Assembly (NCBI RefSeq): GCF_030272615.1
Contig: NC_081406.1
Span: forward strand, 189,995,391-190,059,390
Source: Cryptomeria japonica
Lineage: Eukaryota; Streptophyta; Pinopsida; Cupressales; Cupressaceae
DNA length: 64,000 bases
Reading direction: 5' to 3'
Shown: positions 48,991-59,183 of the stretch, piece by piece
How positions within the stretch are numbered: the stretch's first letter is position 1
How the letters are laid out: each line of letters begins with the position of its first letter
Notes under the pieces: generated by a model
What the model saw: the letters and a program-made list of their open reading frames with translations, nothing else
The model's database searches: none
Told to the model about the DNA's origin: nothing
Made by a program: the position numbers and the translations under genes

Positions 48991-50147
48991 TCATTTTGGC
49001 TGATATCCTATACTGGCGAGGTCTAGATGGCACTCTTCTTAGATGTTTAGAAAGTGACGAAGCTCAGATTGCGTTACGTGAAGTACATGAAGGGATATGT
49101 GGTCCACATACTAGTGGTCCTACCTTAGCCAAGAAGCTCATCAGGACCGGATATTACTGGCCCAATATGGAAAAGGACTCATATCAATTTATCAAGAAAT
49201 GTAAGCAATGTCAAATTCATGGAGACCTCATACATGCGCCAGCACAAGAACTTCAACCAATTGCTTCTCCTTGGCCCTTTTGTTAGTGGGGACTCGATCT
49301 CATAGGCAAGATTCATCCTCCTTCTTCCAATGGTCATAAATTCATTATCACTGCCACAGAGTATTTCACAAAATGGATTGAAGCTGTACCTCTCACACAA
49401 GTCATTGGAAAACAGATTGCTATGTTCATTCTCAACTATATCATTTGTCGATATGGTATTCCTATTTCCATTATCACTGATAACGAGCATCCCTTCAAAA
49501 ACCAGGATGTTCGTGAACTCTGTGACCGCTTCCATACTTCACATCATTTCTCCATGCCATATTATCCCCAAGGTAATGGTCAAGCTGAGGCATCTAATAA
49601 GACAATCCTTAAAATCCTAAAAAAGACAGTCGACGATGCTGGCTGTAATTGGCATATCCAACTTAATCCTGCACTTTGAGCCTACCACACAAGTGTCCGC
49701 ACACCTACAGGAGCTACACCCTATTCACTTGTCTATGGCGCTAAAGCCATCTTGCCTATTGAGGTCGAGCTACCCTCTTTATGGGTCTCTTTGCAAAACA
49801 TCATCAGTGATGAAGACTAAAGGGTCTCTCACTTACAAGAGCTTGAACTACTGGATGAACGAAGACAAACTGCTTTTAATCATCTCAAGGCTTACCAACA
49901 ATGAATGAGTCGCAGCTACAATCACAAGGTCAAGCCTCATACATTTGAGGTAGGGGACTTAGTTCTCAGAGAAAATACCAAAAATCAGCAAGACGGAGAA
50001 AAGAAGGGAAAGTTCGAACCAAATTGGCTTGGTCCTTACATCATCACAATAGTATATGGATCTAGGGCATATCAGCTCTCAACTACAGAAGGTGAACCTT
50101 TGGAGGATCCTATCAATAGCATGCACCTTCACAGGTTTTACACATAG
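48930..50147 (+). pseudogene. Element F integrase
   Basis: One frame from about 48930 to 50147. It has the zinc-binding region with HEGICGPHTSG and KKCKQCQIHG (HHCC), the core with catalytic Asp in WGLDLIGKI, Asp in ITDNEHPFKN and Glu in NGQAEASNK, and the C-terminal GDLVLRE...GPYII module. No chromodomain follows. Stops: TAG near 49285, TGA near 49676, TAA near 49818 and TGA just before 49905. The TAG precedes WGLDLIG, where Gln is normal. The TGA at 49676 falls where Trp is normal. All three catalytic residues remain. Confidence 0.9.
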
Positions 50148-51900
50148 CTCTTCAGAATATCCTAATTCAAAAAATACAAAAAAATTCAAAAATTTCAAAA
50201 ATACAAAAAAAAATTATAAAACATAAAAATCGTTACTTGGTGAAAACTTGGCAAACAGACGCCTTGTGACACAAAAACATTGAAAAATTGAAAAAAGTAA
50301 AGAGAAATAATTTCGTCCAATGATGAAAACCATTTCGATGGTGCCCTGGGCAAGTACCATGGTAAAAACTGGGTCACCAGCACCATGTGTAGAGACATTG
50401 CTCCTCCCTCCTTCAGGATTCACTTTCATCATTTCACTTTGCACACACTCACAACCTATTCGTTCATAATAAACTTACCCATTCCCATCATGGCTTGTTA
50501 TTGATCTACCTAAGATTGTTCGCCATTCATAATAAACCTCCCTTTCCATCCATAATCAATCAGATCCTATCTGTGGCTAAGGTAAATCCTATGTCTAGTG
50601 ATGGGTGTGGAACTGAGAACATCACATGTTTCAAGGAGTACAGTTTCTTCCAGCTTCCTTCAGTCTATCCGCACACAATCTGCAATAAAGCAACATTTGC
50701 ATCACAAATCCGCAATAAAGTTTCATCTTCTCCGCAATAAAGTATTAGTTTCATGGATTCAGTCAGTTTCAGATGAGACAGCAGCAACAATGGGCTTCAA
50801 CAAAATCAAATCTTTCAACCGACTCAGACAACATTACGATTCAGTGCTATCTATCCTTTTTGTGAAAGTAAACATTGTGACCACAATCAAATAAGACTTA
50901 TACAAGTGACAAGAGACACTAAACTTGAGGACTACAGTGGATGTTGGTGTTGAGTCTTGGTTTTCTTTTGATTTTATCTTTTGGTGACATGTCCTTTAGC
51001 TTTTCCAGGATGTCTCTGACTAGAGATTCTATCTCTAGGATGTCTTTGACTAGAAAACTGAGGATGGGGTATCATCACCTATTTGTATTTTCTGTCTGTG
51101 GATTGTCTCTTAGTAATGCTATGACTTGTCCAAGGATATGAGGACACTGTGAGTCTAGTGTGAACTGGGGAATTCCTTGTTTGTGACTATCTTATCTCCA
51201 TGCAAATAGGTACATTGACTTTTTGGGTCGAACATATGCCTCGATTGTCATAACCTACTTGCCATAATAAAGCTCAATGATGATAATGCACAAGAAGCTC
51301 TTTCACTTTCATATCTTCTGTCTTTCATCCCCCTTTCTTGATTGACTTCCATCGTCCTTCTTGAGTCCGTGTAGCCTGCTATCACATGACTGAGTATAAT
51401 GACACGCCAAAAACATTTGCATTTCATGTAGTTGCACCTGCATTATCACATGTTAGCATTTCATACATACATATAGGTATCACAATTGCATCACATCCTG
51501 CACACAACACATGTTAGCACATTTTATATTCTCATCATGTAAATAATTATTTGCATTTCATACATTCACATTTGCATCATGCATACACATATAAAACATA
51601 AAAGAACAAAAAGAAAAAAATATTACATTGCATCATATACATATTTGCATCCATATCATAAGCATCACATAAAAACATCTCATCACATAGGTACGCATGC
51701 ATATAGCTGCCGCAAAGATGAATCATCTCATATATATATATATAAAGTGTCATGATACAATGATGTCAAAAAATCATATGGCTACAATCACCCTAAGGTG
51801 TCTACATCATCATACAAAAATGGTACAATACTGATACATAGGGAGCCCTCTACGGCTATGATGAACTCCCTCCCTTGGAGCTGCCTGGCCTCGACGGAAT
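50148..51900 (+). other. Element F 3' non-coding region
   Basis: No gene is seen on either strand. There is an AAATTTCAAAAATACAAAAA-like A-rich start, then ordinary sequence, then a CAT-rich low-complexity stretch at about 51400-51740 (CATTTCATACAT, CATCACAT and the like) with a (TA)n run near 51730. Confidence 0.6.
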
Positions 51901-53790
51901 CTAAGCCCTCGAAGGACCCACCCCAAGATCATCCCTCCTATCCCCTCTATCTGGTGGTGGTGGAGGACCCATAACCCCACCACTAGATGCTTGTCTCCTC
52001 CGGCTCCCTCCCGTAGTTGTTGCTGTCTGCGATGGTCTATAGAAGCTCCTCACCCGTTGATCAGCTGGCACCGTACCATAATAGAGATCCTGCCAATAAC
52101 CGATCTCCTCCCCTACCCATAGAATATAGGCATATCCGGCCCCTGTGTCCTCTGCCACCTGCCTCCCAGCCCTCAGTGTTGTCTCAGCCTCTGTGTAGTG
52201 CTGAATGGTTGGATCCCACTCTCACTCAGTATTTCTGAGCCACCTCCTAAGCCTATCCCTCTCTCTCCAGCTCCTGGATCTCATATGCCTGTCCCTAGCA
52301 GATCTCCCTCAGCTCCGTCAGCTCATCCTCCTCTGCCTCAGCCCCCTGTGGCTCTGCCTATGGCTCCTCCTGTATGGGTGCCTGCCCCTGTGCCTATACC
52401 TGTACTAGTGCCTATACTGGTGCCTATCCCTGTATCTGTCCCTGTCCCTGTACCTGCACCTGTCTAGGACCCTGTGCTGCTAGCACCTGTAGCGGTAATC
52501 CACCGTGACCCCTCACTACCCAAGCCTGCCTGTCCTCTCCACCTCCCTCCGCGGTGCCACCCTCCTCTCTCCAACTGCCCCCCTCCTCCTCCGTCAGCCT
52601 CTGCCTCCATCATCTCTGTCATCATCTCCATCCCCACCACCATCTCCATCTAGTAGCTCTCTTGGATCCATCGGGCGTGGGAATGGATGCTTGGCCCAAT
52701 ATGTTGTGTACTCGACATCCATGTCGGCATCCTCGATCTCTGGCCACATGTCCCAGGGTAGGGGCATCATCTCTACGAGCTGTGTAATAGCCTGATCATA
52801 TGATAATCAAGGCCCAAACTGTGCCTGATCCCTGACAGTCCGTGCATACATGCCTAAACCCTGTGGCATCCGCTGGATCCTACCGAACTGCCTGCCCACC
52901 CTGTCCACTAACTGCCTCTCTAGCACATAGGGCATCTGCCCAATTAGATACCTTCTCTAGAAGGTGTAGGGTAGCTCTATCGCATCCTCCTCCCATTGCA
53001 CACATCCAAGGTACAGCCTCCATATGACCATATCCATGTCATCAATCACCCACCACCGGTGCTCTAACCTGCCAATCCATGGCTGCGAAGTGATCATGTC
53101 ATACAAGTGTGCAAAACTGCGTCCGTGACCTCTGCCCCTGAAATGTATCAGTCTCGTCACTGGCAGATTCTCATAGGCCCACACCTTTAACAATGTGACC
53201 CCGCAGCATGCATCTCGTAATATAGGTGTGCTAGCACACACGGTCCCCAGGCATATCTAGTGTGTTGTGTCACCAGTGTCTCCAATGCTCCTCTCCAGCC
53301 CACAGCCAACCCTCGTGTCGCTCTATCAAGACACAAGAACCCACTGATCGCTCCTCCTATCACTGCTGGCAGCGCTAATCCTGTATCTTTCATGGTGTCC
53401 CAAGCCACATGTCCAGCCCTCATCTCCAATCCTGGGTCCTGGAACACTCATCTCAGGGCCTCCCTGTCTCCATCTCGATCATAGGGAATTAGCTCCCCAT
53501 CGATCGGTATCCTCAAGATCCTGTATACATCCTCTAGGGTGACTGTCATCTCACCCATCGGCAAATGAAAAGTGCAAGTCTCTGAGTGCCATCTCTCAGC
53601 TAAAGCAGTTAGCAGTCCCATGTTCACCCAAAACTCAAGCACATACAGAATATGTCTCAGACCCATAACCTCAATAGTCGCTCGGTCCTCGAAGGTCAGC
53701 TCAACTCACAATCTCTGCGTCGACAGGATTCTCTCCCGTGACTCCAACATAGGCAAATACTCCTGCAGTCAAGCAATCAATCCTGTCAGT
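51901..53790 (-). pseudogene. Element F antisense ORF with plant mobile domain (PMD)
   Basis: On the strand opposite to gag-pol, about 600 codons of decayed coding sequence run from about 53780 to 51901. Recognisable PMD blocks in order: LAERWHSETCTFHLPMGEMT and VTLEDVYRILRIPIDG (53600-53490), AWGPCVLAHLYYEM, LLKVWAYENLPV (53185 region), DMVIWRLYLG, then RQFGRIQRMPQG (about 52880) and a Gly/Asp/Arg-rich tail. Lesions are TGA at 53448-53450, a frameshift near 53200 and TAG at 52957-52959. PMD occurs in plant proteins such as MAIN/MAIL1 and in transposon-borne copies. Tat elements are known to carry antisense ORFs downstream of pol. Its role in the element is unknown. Confidence 0.8.
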
Positions 53791-53794
53791 CATC

Positions 53795-54270
53795 GTGGCA
53801 TTCAATGTTCATCACAAAATGCTACTTTTTATCTAAGTGCATCTAGATATCTATCCTCGTGACACTCACTGTTCATCACAAAGTGTTGCTATTTATCCTA
53901 GTAGTACTCCCTGTTCATCACAAAGTACTACGTGTGTGGCACTCACTGTTCATCACAAAGTGCTGCTCACATTTGCACTCACTGTTCATCACAAAGTGTT
54001 GCTCATATTTTAGTACTCCCTGTTCATCACAAAGTACTATGTCTTGGTACTCACTGTTCATCACAAAGTGCCTTGATCTATCCTATCCTAGAACCTATGC
54101 TTGAGTGAATCCTCTTGAGTAGTTTCCTAATTGGCAACGTATGTTCTATCACAAAATTGTCAATCTTGGCCCTATTTGCAATCCTAGTCTTCCCTAGAGG
54201 ACCTGCTTGAGTGTATCCTCTCAGCAACTTATCCAATCGATAGCGTATGTTCATCATAGAACTGCCGATT
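53795..54270 (+). repeat. Element F covarying hairpin array
   Basis: Nine hairpins share the loop consensus CACTGTTCATCACAA while stems vary. Coordinates (arm/arm): 53795-53825 GTGGCATT/AATGCTAC; 53859-53889 GTGACACT/AGTGTTGC; 53901-53931 GTAGTACT/AGTACTAC; 53936-53966 GTGGCACT/AGTGCTGC; 53975-53999 GCACT/AGTGT; 54011-54039 TAGTACT/AGTACTA; 54046-54072 GGTACT/AGTGCC; 54130-54164 ATTGGCAA/TTGTCAAT; 54235-54270 AATCGATAG/CTGCCGATT. The array starts beside the 5' end of the antisense ORF and ends about 540 bp before the polypurine tract. Confidence 0.9.
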
Positions 54271-54807
54271 TGACCTATAAGACAAATTTATATTTTTTGG
54301 ACACAAATGCACTTTCCTGACATAAACACGCATTTATTACATTATCTAGCATGCATTAATGACAACAATAAATGCATCAAAGTACAAGGAGGTTTTGTGA
54401 TACTTACTAGCTCTCCTGCCTCTACTGGCCTCTGGAATCGGTAAACGTAGTCAAATCTGTGAACAAAGGCCATCGTTGTTGACTACTGTTGCTCTATTTC
54501 GCTCTACACTCTACTCTCGTGGATGTGTAGATGACAATGAGGATGTATTTCCCTCATGGTCTATCTTATAGACTACCCTAGCCCTAGTCCTAGCCCTCAT
54601 TTCCCAAGTCAGTCTTCATTATCCCATGACTTCTTCATTTTATCCGGTCAGTCCATTCTATCTTGTCTTTCTTATTGAGAGATTGTCTGTGATCTTTTCA
54701 GACATTTTCATCCAATCTCTCGAGGGGGCATATCATTCCCATCTTGGGGCAACTCTGTATCAGTTCATCTTATCTTCTTTGAAACAACGCAACAAGCCGC
54801 ATTGTCT
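54271..54807 (+). other. Element F 3' end before purine tract
   Basis: Non-coding. CTTGAGTGAATCCTCTTGAGT-like phrases (54100-54120 and 54205-54222) link the last hairpins. The final 200 bp, with TCTTATCTTCTTTGAAACAA, leads into the purine tract. Confidence 0.5.
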
Positions 54808-54822
54808 CAAAGAGGGGCAAAA
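54808..54822 (+). promoter_or_regulatory. Element F polypurine tract
   Basis: CAAAGAGGGGCAAAA directly precedes the 3' LTR start TGTAGACACC at 54823. Confidence 0.9.
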
Positions 54823-55604
54823 TGTAGACACCCAAAATTGTCCAGTCTAATTAAATAAATATTTTATTTATTTAATTATCTAAGCTTAATTCTTCTATTA
54901 ATTAAATAAATCTTTATGTATTTAATTAATTCATTTATCCTCTTCTAGCCTTATTTCTCATTTAAATAAATGCATTTATTTATTTAAATTATCCTTTTCC
55001 TAAATTAAATAAATATCTTATTTATTTAATTGATCCCACTTCTTCTATTAATTAAATAAATCTTTATTTATTTAATTAATTCATTAACCTTTTCTACCCA
55101 TGACACATTTCATTCATCTCTTAATTCATACACTACCTACCCCTTTCATTATTTTATTATTTCTTTTACCTACCCTCTAATCATAGCCGACCTCCTTTTA
55201 CACCTCTCAATCTTATCCCTCCATTTCATATAGTGTCTTCTATATAAGAGGATGTTTCCTTCATTATCAACCCTAGCTAATCAATTTATGCACTTGACTA
55301 CACTATGCTTTTGACATATACGATCCTACTTACAACCACATTCCATTCTTTGTTGAGCTCTTGTGCACATAAAATCTGAGAGCAAATATATCAAGCAAGA
55401 TCAATGGAGATAGGAAGAATGGAGATCCAAAACCCTATTGGACATGTGATGGTATAATCTTTGTGATTTCATTTGATTTGCATTGTCTTAGGTAATCTTC
55501 ATATGTTATGGTGGATCTTTGTTGTTGTTAGGCTAGGGTTTTGTGGTTGAATTCATTTAGCCTTTCAATATTGTTATTATTGTTATCCATTTTCACCATA
55601 TACA
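54823..55604 (+). repeat. Element F 3' LTR
   Basis: 782 bp, 12 substitutions from the 5' copy and no indel by my reading. It ends CACCATATACA and is followed by the duplication GAAAC. Confidence 0.95.
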
Positions 55605-57930
55605 GAAACTGTTAATTGCTGCTTTAGGAAGTCAGAGAGATGATAAGGTATGGGGATATTTCAAAGCATTTTAGAAATCTATGAGGTCTAGGGTAAGCGT
55701 ACCTAAGCATATTGTAGAAAAATATTCAACCGACATACGCTTCATGGTAAAGAAGGATGAAACACTTATGGAAGTGGTTAAGCCCAGACAAATTTGGATT
55801 GAGGAAATGGGCTATGAGGTGGATGCACAAATTCTTGATGCCTATGCATAGATTGATGTACCTATTGATGAGGCAGAGAAACCCTGTGGTATTGCACAAC
55901 AAAATACACATGAGGTTGAAACAGAGTTCAACTAGAAGAAGAGAGAGAAGAAAGAGGGAAAAACAAGAAAATATGTTGAGAAGGTCTCACAGGACATCAA
56001 AGCATTAATTGATGTTGTCCCGAAGAAAGGCAGGAAGAGGAAGACTCCAGAAGTACACATTGAGCCTGTTATTGTAGAGTCAAAATCCGAGGATGATGCA
56101 TTGTTGACATTCAAGAGGGTTGTAAGGAAGAAAACAAAGGAAACAAAGGTTGAATCTAAAAATCATCTGGTTAGGAAGGTTACATTCAAAATACAGGCAC
56201 AAAAGCAAGAACCAAAAGTAACCACTTCAGCTGCATCCGGTACTACAAAGAGGAAGAAGAAGAGTGACATTGATACAACTATTCAATCTGGTAATGTGAA
56301 TATCATTCCACCTAAAACTTGTGTAGAATTAGTAGATGAAATAAATAAGGATGGCATGTTAAAGAATTCACAATATTACTATGATCATTTAGAAAATGAT
56401 GAATACAGAGAGGTAGAGGAAGCAGTCTTATTATACTTGGATATTTATAAGAAAGCATTAATAGAAATAGAAAATCAAATACCGACAGAACTGTATAATA
56501 TGTTAGATGCTAGAAGACTGTCAGCTATGCAAGAAGATAAGCATATTAAATTTCAAATGTTATTATCTATTTGTGTTACTATTTCTCCAGAAGAAATGGA
56601 AAGAACACTTGATGTGGCAGATAGAATTTTTTTTAATAGCAAACATAGAATAACCAGTTTGATGCTAGGAAGGGTAAATGAAATAATAAAAGAAACTCAA
56701 AAAGAATGGGTTAAGTTCTTTGGAGAGAACAAAGGATTCTTTACTTCACCAAAATCTAAGACAGACACTGTTGATACCTTGGTTGAAGGAAAAGGAAAGG
56801 GGATTATGGGTACTTCACTCTCAGTTTTGAAAAATGTTAAGATAGTGGAAATTAAGCCCCCAGTTGATACATATGTATAGACAAATATTGAGATACTGGT
56901 TAACACAGAGAGTGAACAACTTAATGTTGTAGATGATACTAATATTGAAGATAACATGCCTCCAAATACAAATGTATAGGTTAAGGTTACAATTACTATA
57001 GAGGAACCGGTAGTTACACAGACTGCACCAAGTCACGAAGCCACCAATGCAAGTGAGGAGGTTATAAAGGCTAAATCATCAGAGGAGAAGAAAGGGGAAA
57101 CCAACAGGGAATTGGTAGTTGGTCCATCATTTTTGTCAATTGACACATCACAGGTTGTAAAGAAAAACATAACAAAGATGATTTCTACTGAACTCATGAT
57201 TATGGCAACACAAAAACTGATGAAGGAGGGATCTTCAGATAAAGGGATTATTGATAAATCAATAACTATTGAACACAGACTAGTCCCAGAATGCAAGATT
57301 GAAAATGAAACGAGCCTATCCGACAAGATTAAAATAATTAATGAGCATATTTCAAACTATTTTCAATCCTTACAGTAGATTTCAAACCGACAAGCATTGG
57401 AAAGGTTCACTCGGGCTAAGAGAGTTGCATTTGATTAGGTGATTGAATCTGAGAAGAAAAATATTGATGATAAACTAAAACTGGTAGATAATTATTTGAA
57501 ACAATGTACAAATATTTATAGGGTATGTTGCAACACTGATATACTTACAACTAATGTGGATAAGAAGATAAAATAACTTCAAGAGAAAATTGCAAATATA
57601 GCTCACTCTTTTGACAACCTGACTTCATTGATGGTCAAATTTTGATTTTGGAAAACCAAATTTCTATCCTTGAAAAGGAAAGAGACAAAATTATAAGAAG
57701 GGCCAGAATTTTGAGAGGCTTAGTGTGTCCCCGGTTGGATTCACTTAGTGTACGTAAGAAATAATGTATGGATATGGTGGGAAAGCCCACACCGACAGAG
57801 CTAAATAAGAAAGAGTCATTTGCACATATACTAAATGGAAATGTATCTATTTTTCAGCACATTCAAAATAGGTTGGCATACCTATCTTGAGCTACTGGAG
57901 AAGGCTTATCCGAAAATTTTGAAATTTGTT

Positions 57931-58189
57931 AAGCTTCGGTAAGATATTTCTGGGATATTCATTGTACAATTTTTTTTTGAATCTTTGACATTCTTTTTAG
58001 AATTTTTGATGGCATTGATGTCAAAGGGGGAGTGATATAGATGTGAAAAAGAATATAAGGAGTTGTATACATTAGGTGGAGTTATGGAGATGTGGAGTAT
58101 TTTTCATTTTTAGCTTAGGGAGAGCAGGCAGGATGAAACTGGTAGATGAAACCTTGACCATTTTTCACATGAGTGTTGCCATCAATGCT
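57931..58189 (+). other. Element D 3' non-coding end
   Basis: Short T-rich sequence after ORF2. It contains GATGGCATTGATGTCAAAGG followed by GGGAG at about 58009-58033 and again ATCAATGCTAAAGGGGGAGA at 58181-58200, so there are two copies of the purine-tract motif about 165 bp apart. Confidence 0.6.
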
Positions 58190-58201
58190 AAAGGGGGAGA
58201 T
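58190..58201 (+). promoter_or_regulatory. Element D polypurine tract
   Basis: AAAGGGGGAGAT directly abuts the 3' LTR start. A second purine tract with the same core at about 58024-58033 could be a decoy or remnant. Confidence 0.85.
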
Positions 58202-59151
58202 TATCGGTAATTGATACTCAATTGGTTGGTTTCACTATGTTGTCATTGATGGCAACATGATATTGTATTTTGGCTTCATGTTTTGGTTCATTTGTATATC
58301 GGCAGGCACTTCATTGACACTACACCAGCACCAACACCGACATGACAGAAGGATTTATTTTGTTACCGACAATGCAAGCCGACATGGTTTAGAATATAGT
58401 TATCGATATTGAAGGCTGACATCTCTAGATTTGACATTGACAATTGTTCTTAATATTTATGGATTCATTTTATCTAGCTGACATGTAATTTGATATTGTA
58501 TATATCTTTGTAAGTCAACATAAGGCATAATAATTTGTAAAGGGTATATAGGTCAGTTGAATTAGATCATTTTGAAAAAGACATGGAAATAGGAGATTAT
58601 GGATATGCGAATACAATATGATGTGAAATATATCAGAGAGATTATGTATGTGAGGAAATTTGTGTAAGGGTTATTTCGGTAAAGGGTTTAGGGTTTTAGA
58701 CCGGAACAGACAGAGCTTAAACCGAAACTATTTTCTGGCATAGAAAATGCTATCTTAGCAGTTCAACACTTCTCTGGATTGTAGTTTGGATTTTTATGTA
58801 GTCAGCGAAGCTCCTTTTGTGATTTAGAAGTGTGCTCTAGGCTGTAAGCCTTCCTGCAAGTGAAGGCCCCTCTTATTTTGTAATATTTCTTCATATGGTC
58901 AGTGGATTGATATTGTGGGTCAAAAATCCCAAAGTGGTTTTTCCTCTTTGAGGCTTTCTACATATAATTTTGTGTGTTATTATTCTCATTTATGTGATTG
59001 GATTATTGGTTGCTTTACTTATTTTAATTATGTATGTATAGGTATACCAGTTGATGTATGCATGTTTTAATAAGGCTTAAATTGATCCTTCCAGTATAAC
59101 ACTGATTCACCCCCCCCCCCCCCCCCCTCTCAATGTTATTGGATTCCAACA
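58202..59151 (+). repeat. Element D 3' LTR
   Basis: 950 bp. It starts TATCGGTAATTGATACTC (decayed TG) and ends GGATTCCAACA. It has an 18-base C run at 59110-59127, where the 5' copy has about ten. Followed by GTATC. Confidence 0.9.
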
Positions 59152-59183
59152 GTATCTAGCTTGGTCAACAAATAAATGCTTAT

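Larger units (their letters stand above)
39642..55604 (+). mobile_element. Element F: large Tat-type Ty3/gypsy retrotransposon
   Basis: 15963 bp with 782 bp LTRs (39642-40423 and 54823-55604), TG...CA ends and a perfect 5-bp duplication GAAAC (39637-39641 and 55605-55609). Order: LTR, primer site, 2.26 kb leader, gag, protease, RT, RNase H, second RNase H, integrase, 1.75 kb non-coding, antisense ORF with plant mobile domain, hairpin array, purine tract, LTR. The second RNase H, missing chromodomain and extra antisense ORF place it in the Tat lineage (Ogre, Retand and Grande relatives). Several stops, a frameshift and a changed RT active site make it dead. The LTRs differ at 12 positions. Confidence 0.95.
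38792..57930 (+). pseudogene. Element D ORF2: unidentified protein shared with element A, split by F
   Basis: ATG at 38792 opens a frame that reaches the F insertion at 39641 and resumes in the same frame at 55609, continuing to about 57640 and then, after one frameshift, to about 57930: roughly 1050 codons in all. Nine in-frame stops (eight TAG, one TAA) interrupt it. The N-terminal 280 codons contain the VVYVEDVRAYIHC and YVLSRVHGEF...PYKITKEVIRAIIGLP blocks shared with A, then a CGWMLDELLLNL region. The middle is Lys-rich (KGRKRK, TKRKKKS), and the C terminus is helical and coiled-coil-like. The ITKEVIRAIIGLP phrase loosely recalls putative plant transposon protein domains, but I do not claim homology. 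Function unknown. Confidence 0.65.
36413..59151 (+). mobile_element. Element D: non-autonomous SIRE-like LTR element, host of F
   Basis: LTRs at 36413-37348 and 58202-59151, perfect 5-bp duplication GTATC (36408-36412 and 59152-59156), a tRNA-iMet-type primer site and a purine tract AAAGGGGGAGAT. Without F and one copy of its duplication, D is about 6.77 kb. The interior holds a zinc-knuckle gag and a long second ORF, both full of stops, and no protease, integrase or RT. The LTR copies differ by many substitutions and indels, so D is much older than F. The LTR end signature (TTCACCCCC...TCTCA) is typical of SIRE/Maximus-type copia LTRs. Confidence 0.88.
6133..59178 (-). mobile_element. Element A: SIRE-like copia derivative, outermost nest host
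   Basis: This is a minus-strand LTR element now spread over 53 kb by later insertions. Two related LTR copies frame it: the 3' copy is 6133-7679 plus 30113-30271, and the 5' copy is 33322-34699 plus 36088-36412 plus about 59157-59178. After removing nested DNA both copies come to about 1.7 kb. A tRNA-Met-type primer site lies at 33305-33316 and a purine tract at 30272-30286. The internal 3 kb encodes a decayed zinc-knuckle gag and a second ORF, but no reverse transcriptase or integrase. CTTAT (extended ATGCTTAT) flanks both outer ends. The last bases of the 5' LTR are diverged, so the outer right edge is an inference. Confidence 0.55.

Noticed and set aside
52198-52467. Pro/Val/Ala-rich plus-strand ORF
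   Set aside because: It lies opposite the antisense PMD ORF and is low complexity. It is a shadow frame.
53795-54072. CRISPR-like array
   Set aside because: The spacing is irregular, the repeats are palindrome loops with paired flanks, and the context is a plant retrotransposon.
53859-54104. Repetitive plus-strand peptide with a recurring VHHKVL unit
   Set aside because: It is just the translation of the hairpin array. The repeat structure is explained at RNA/DNA level.
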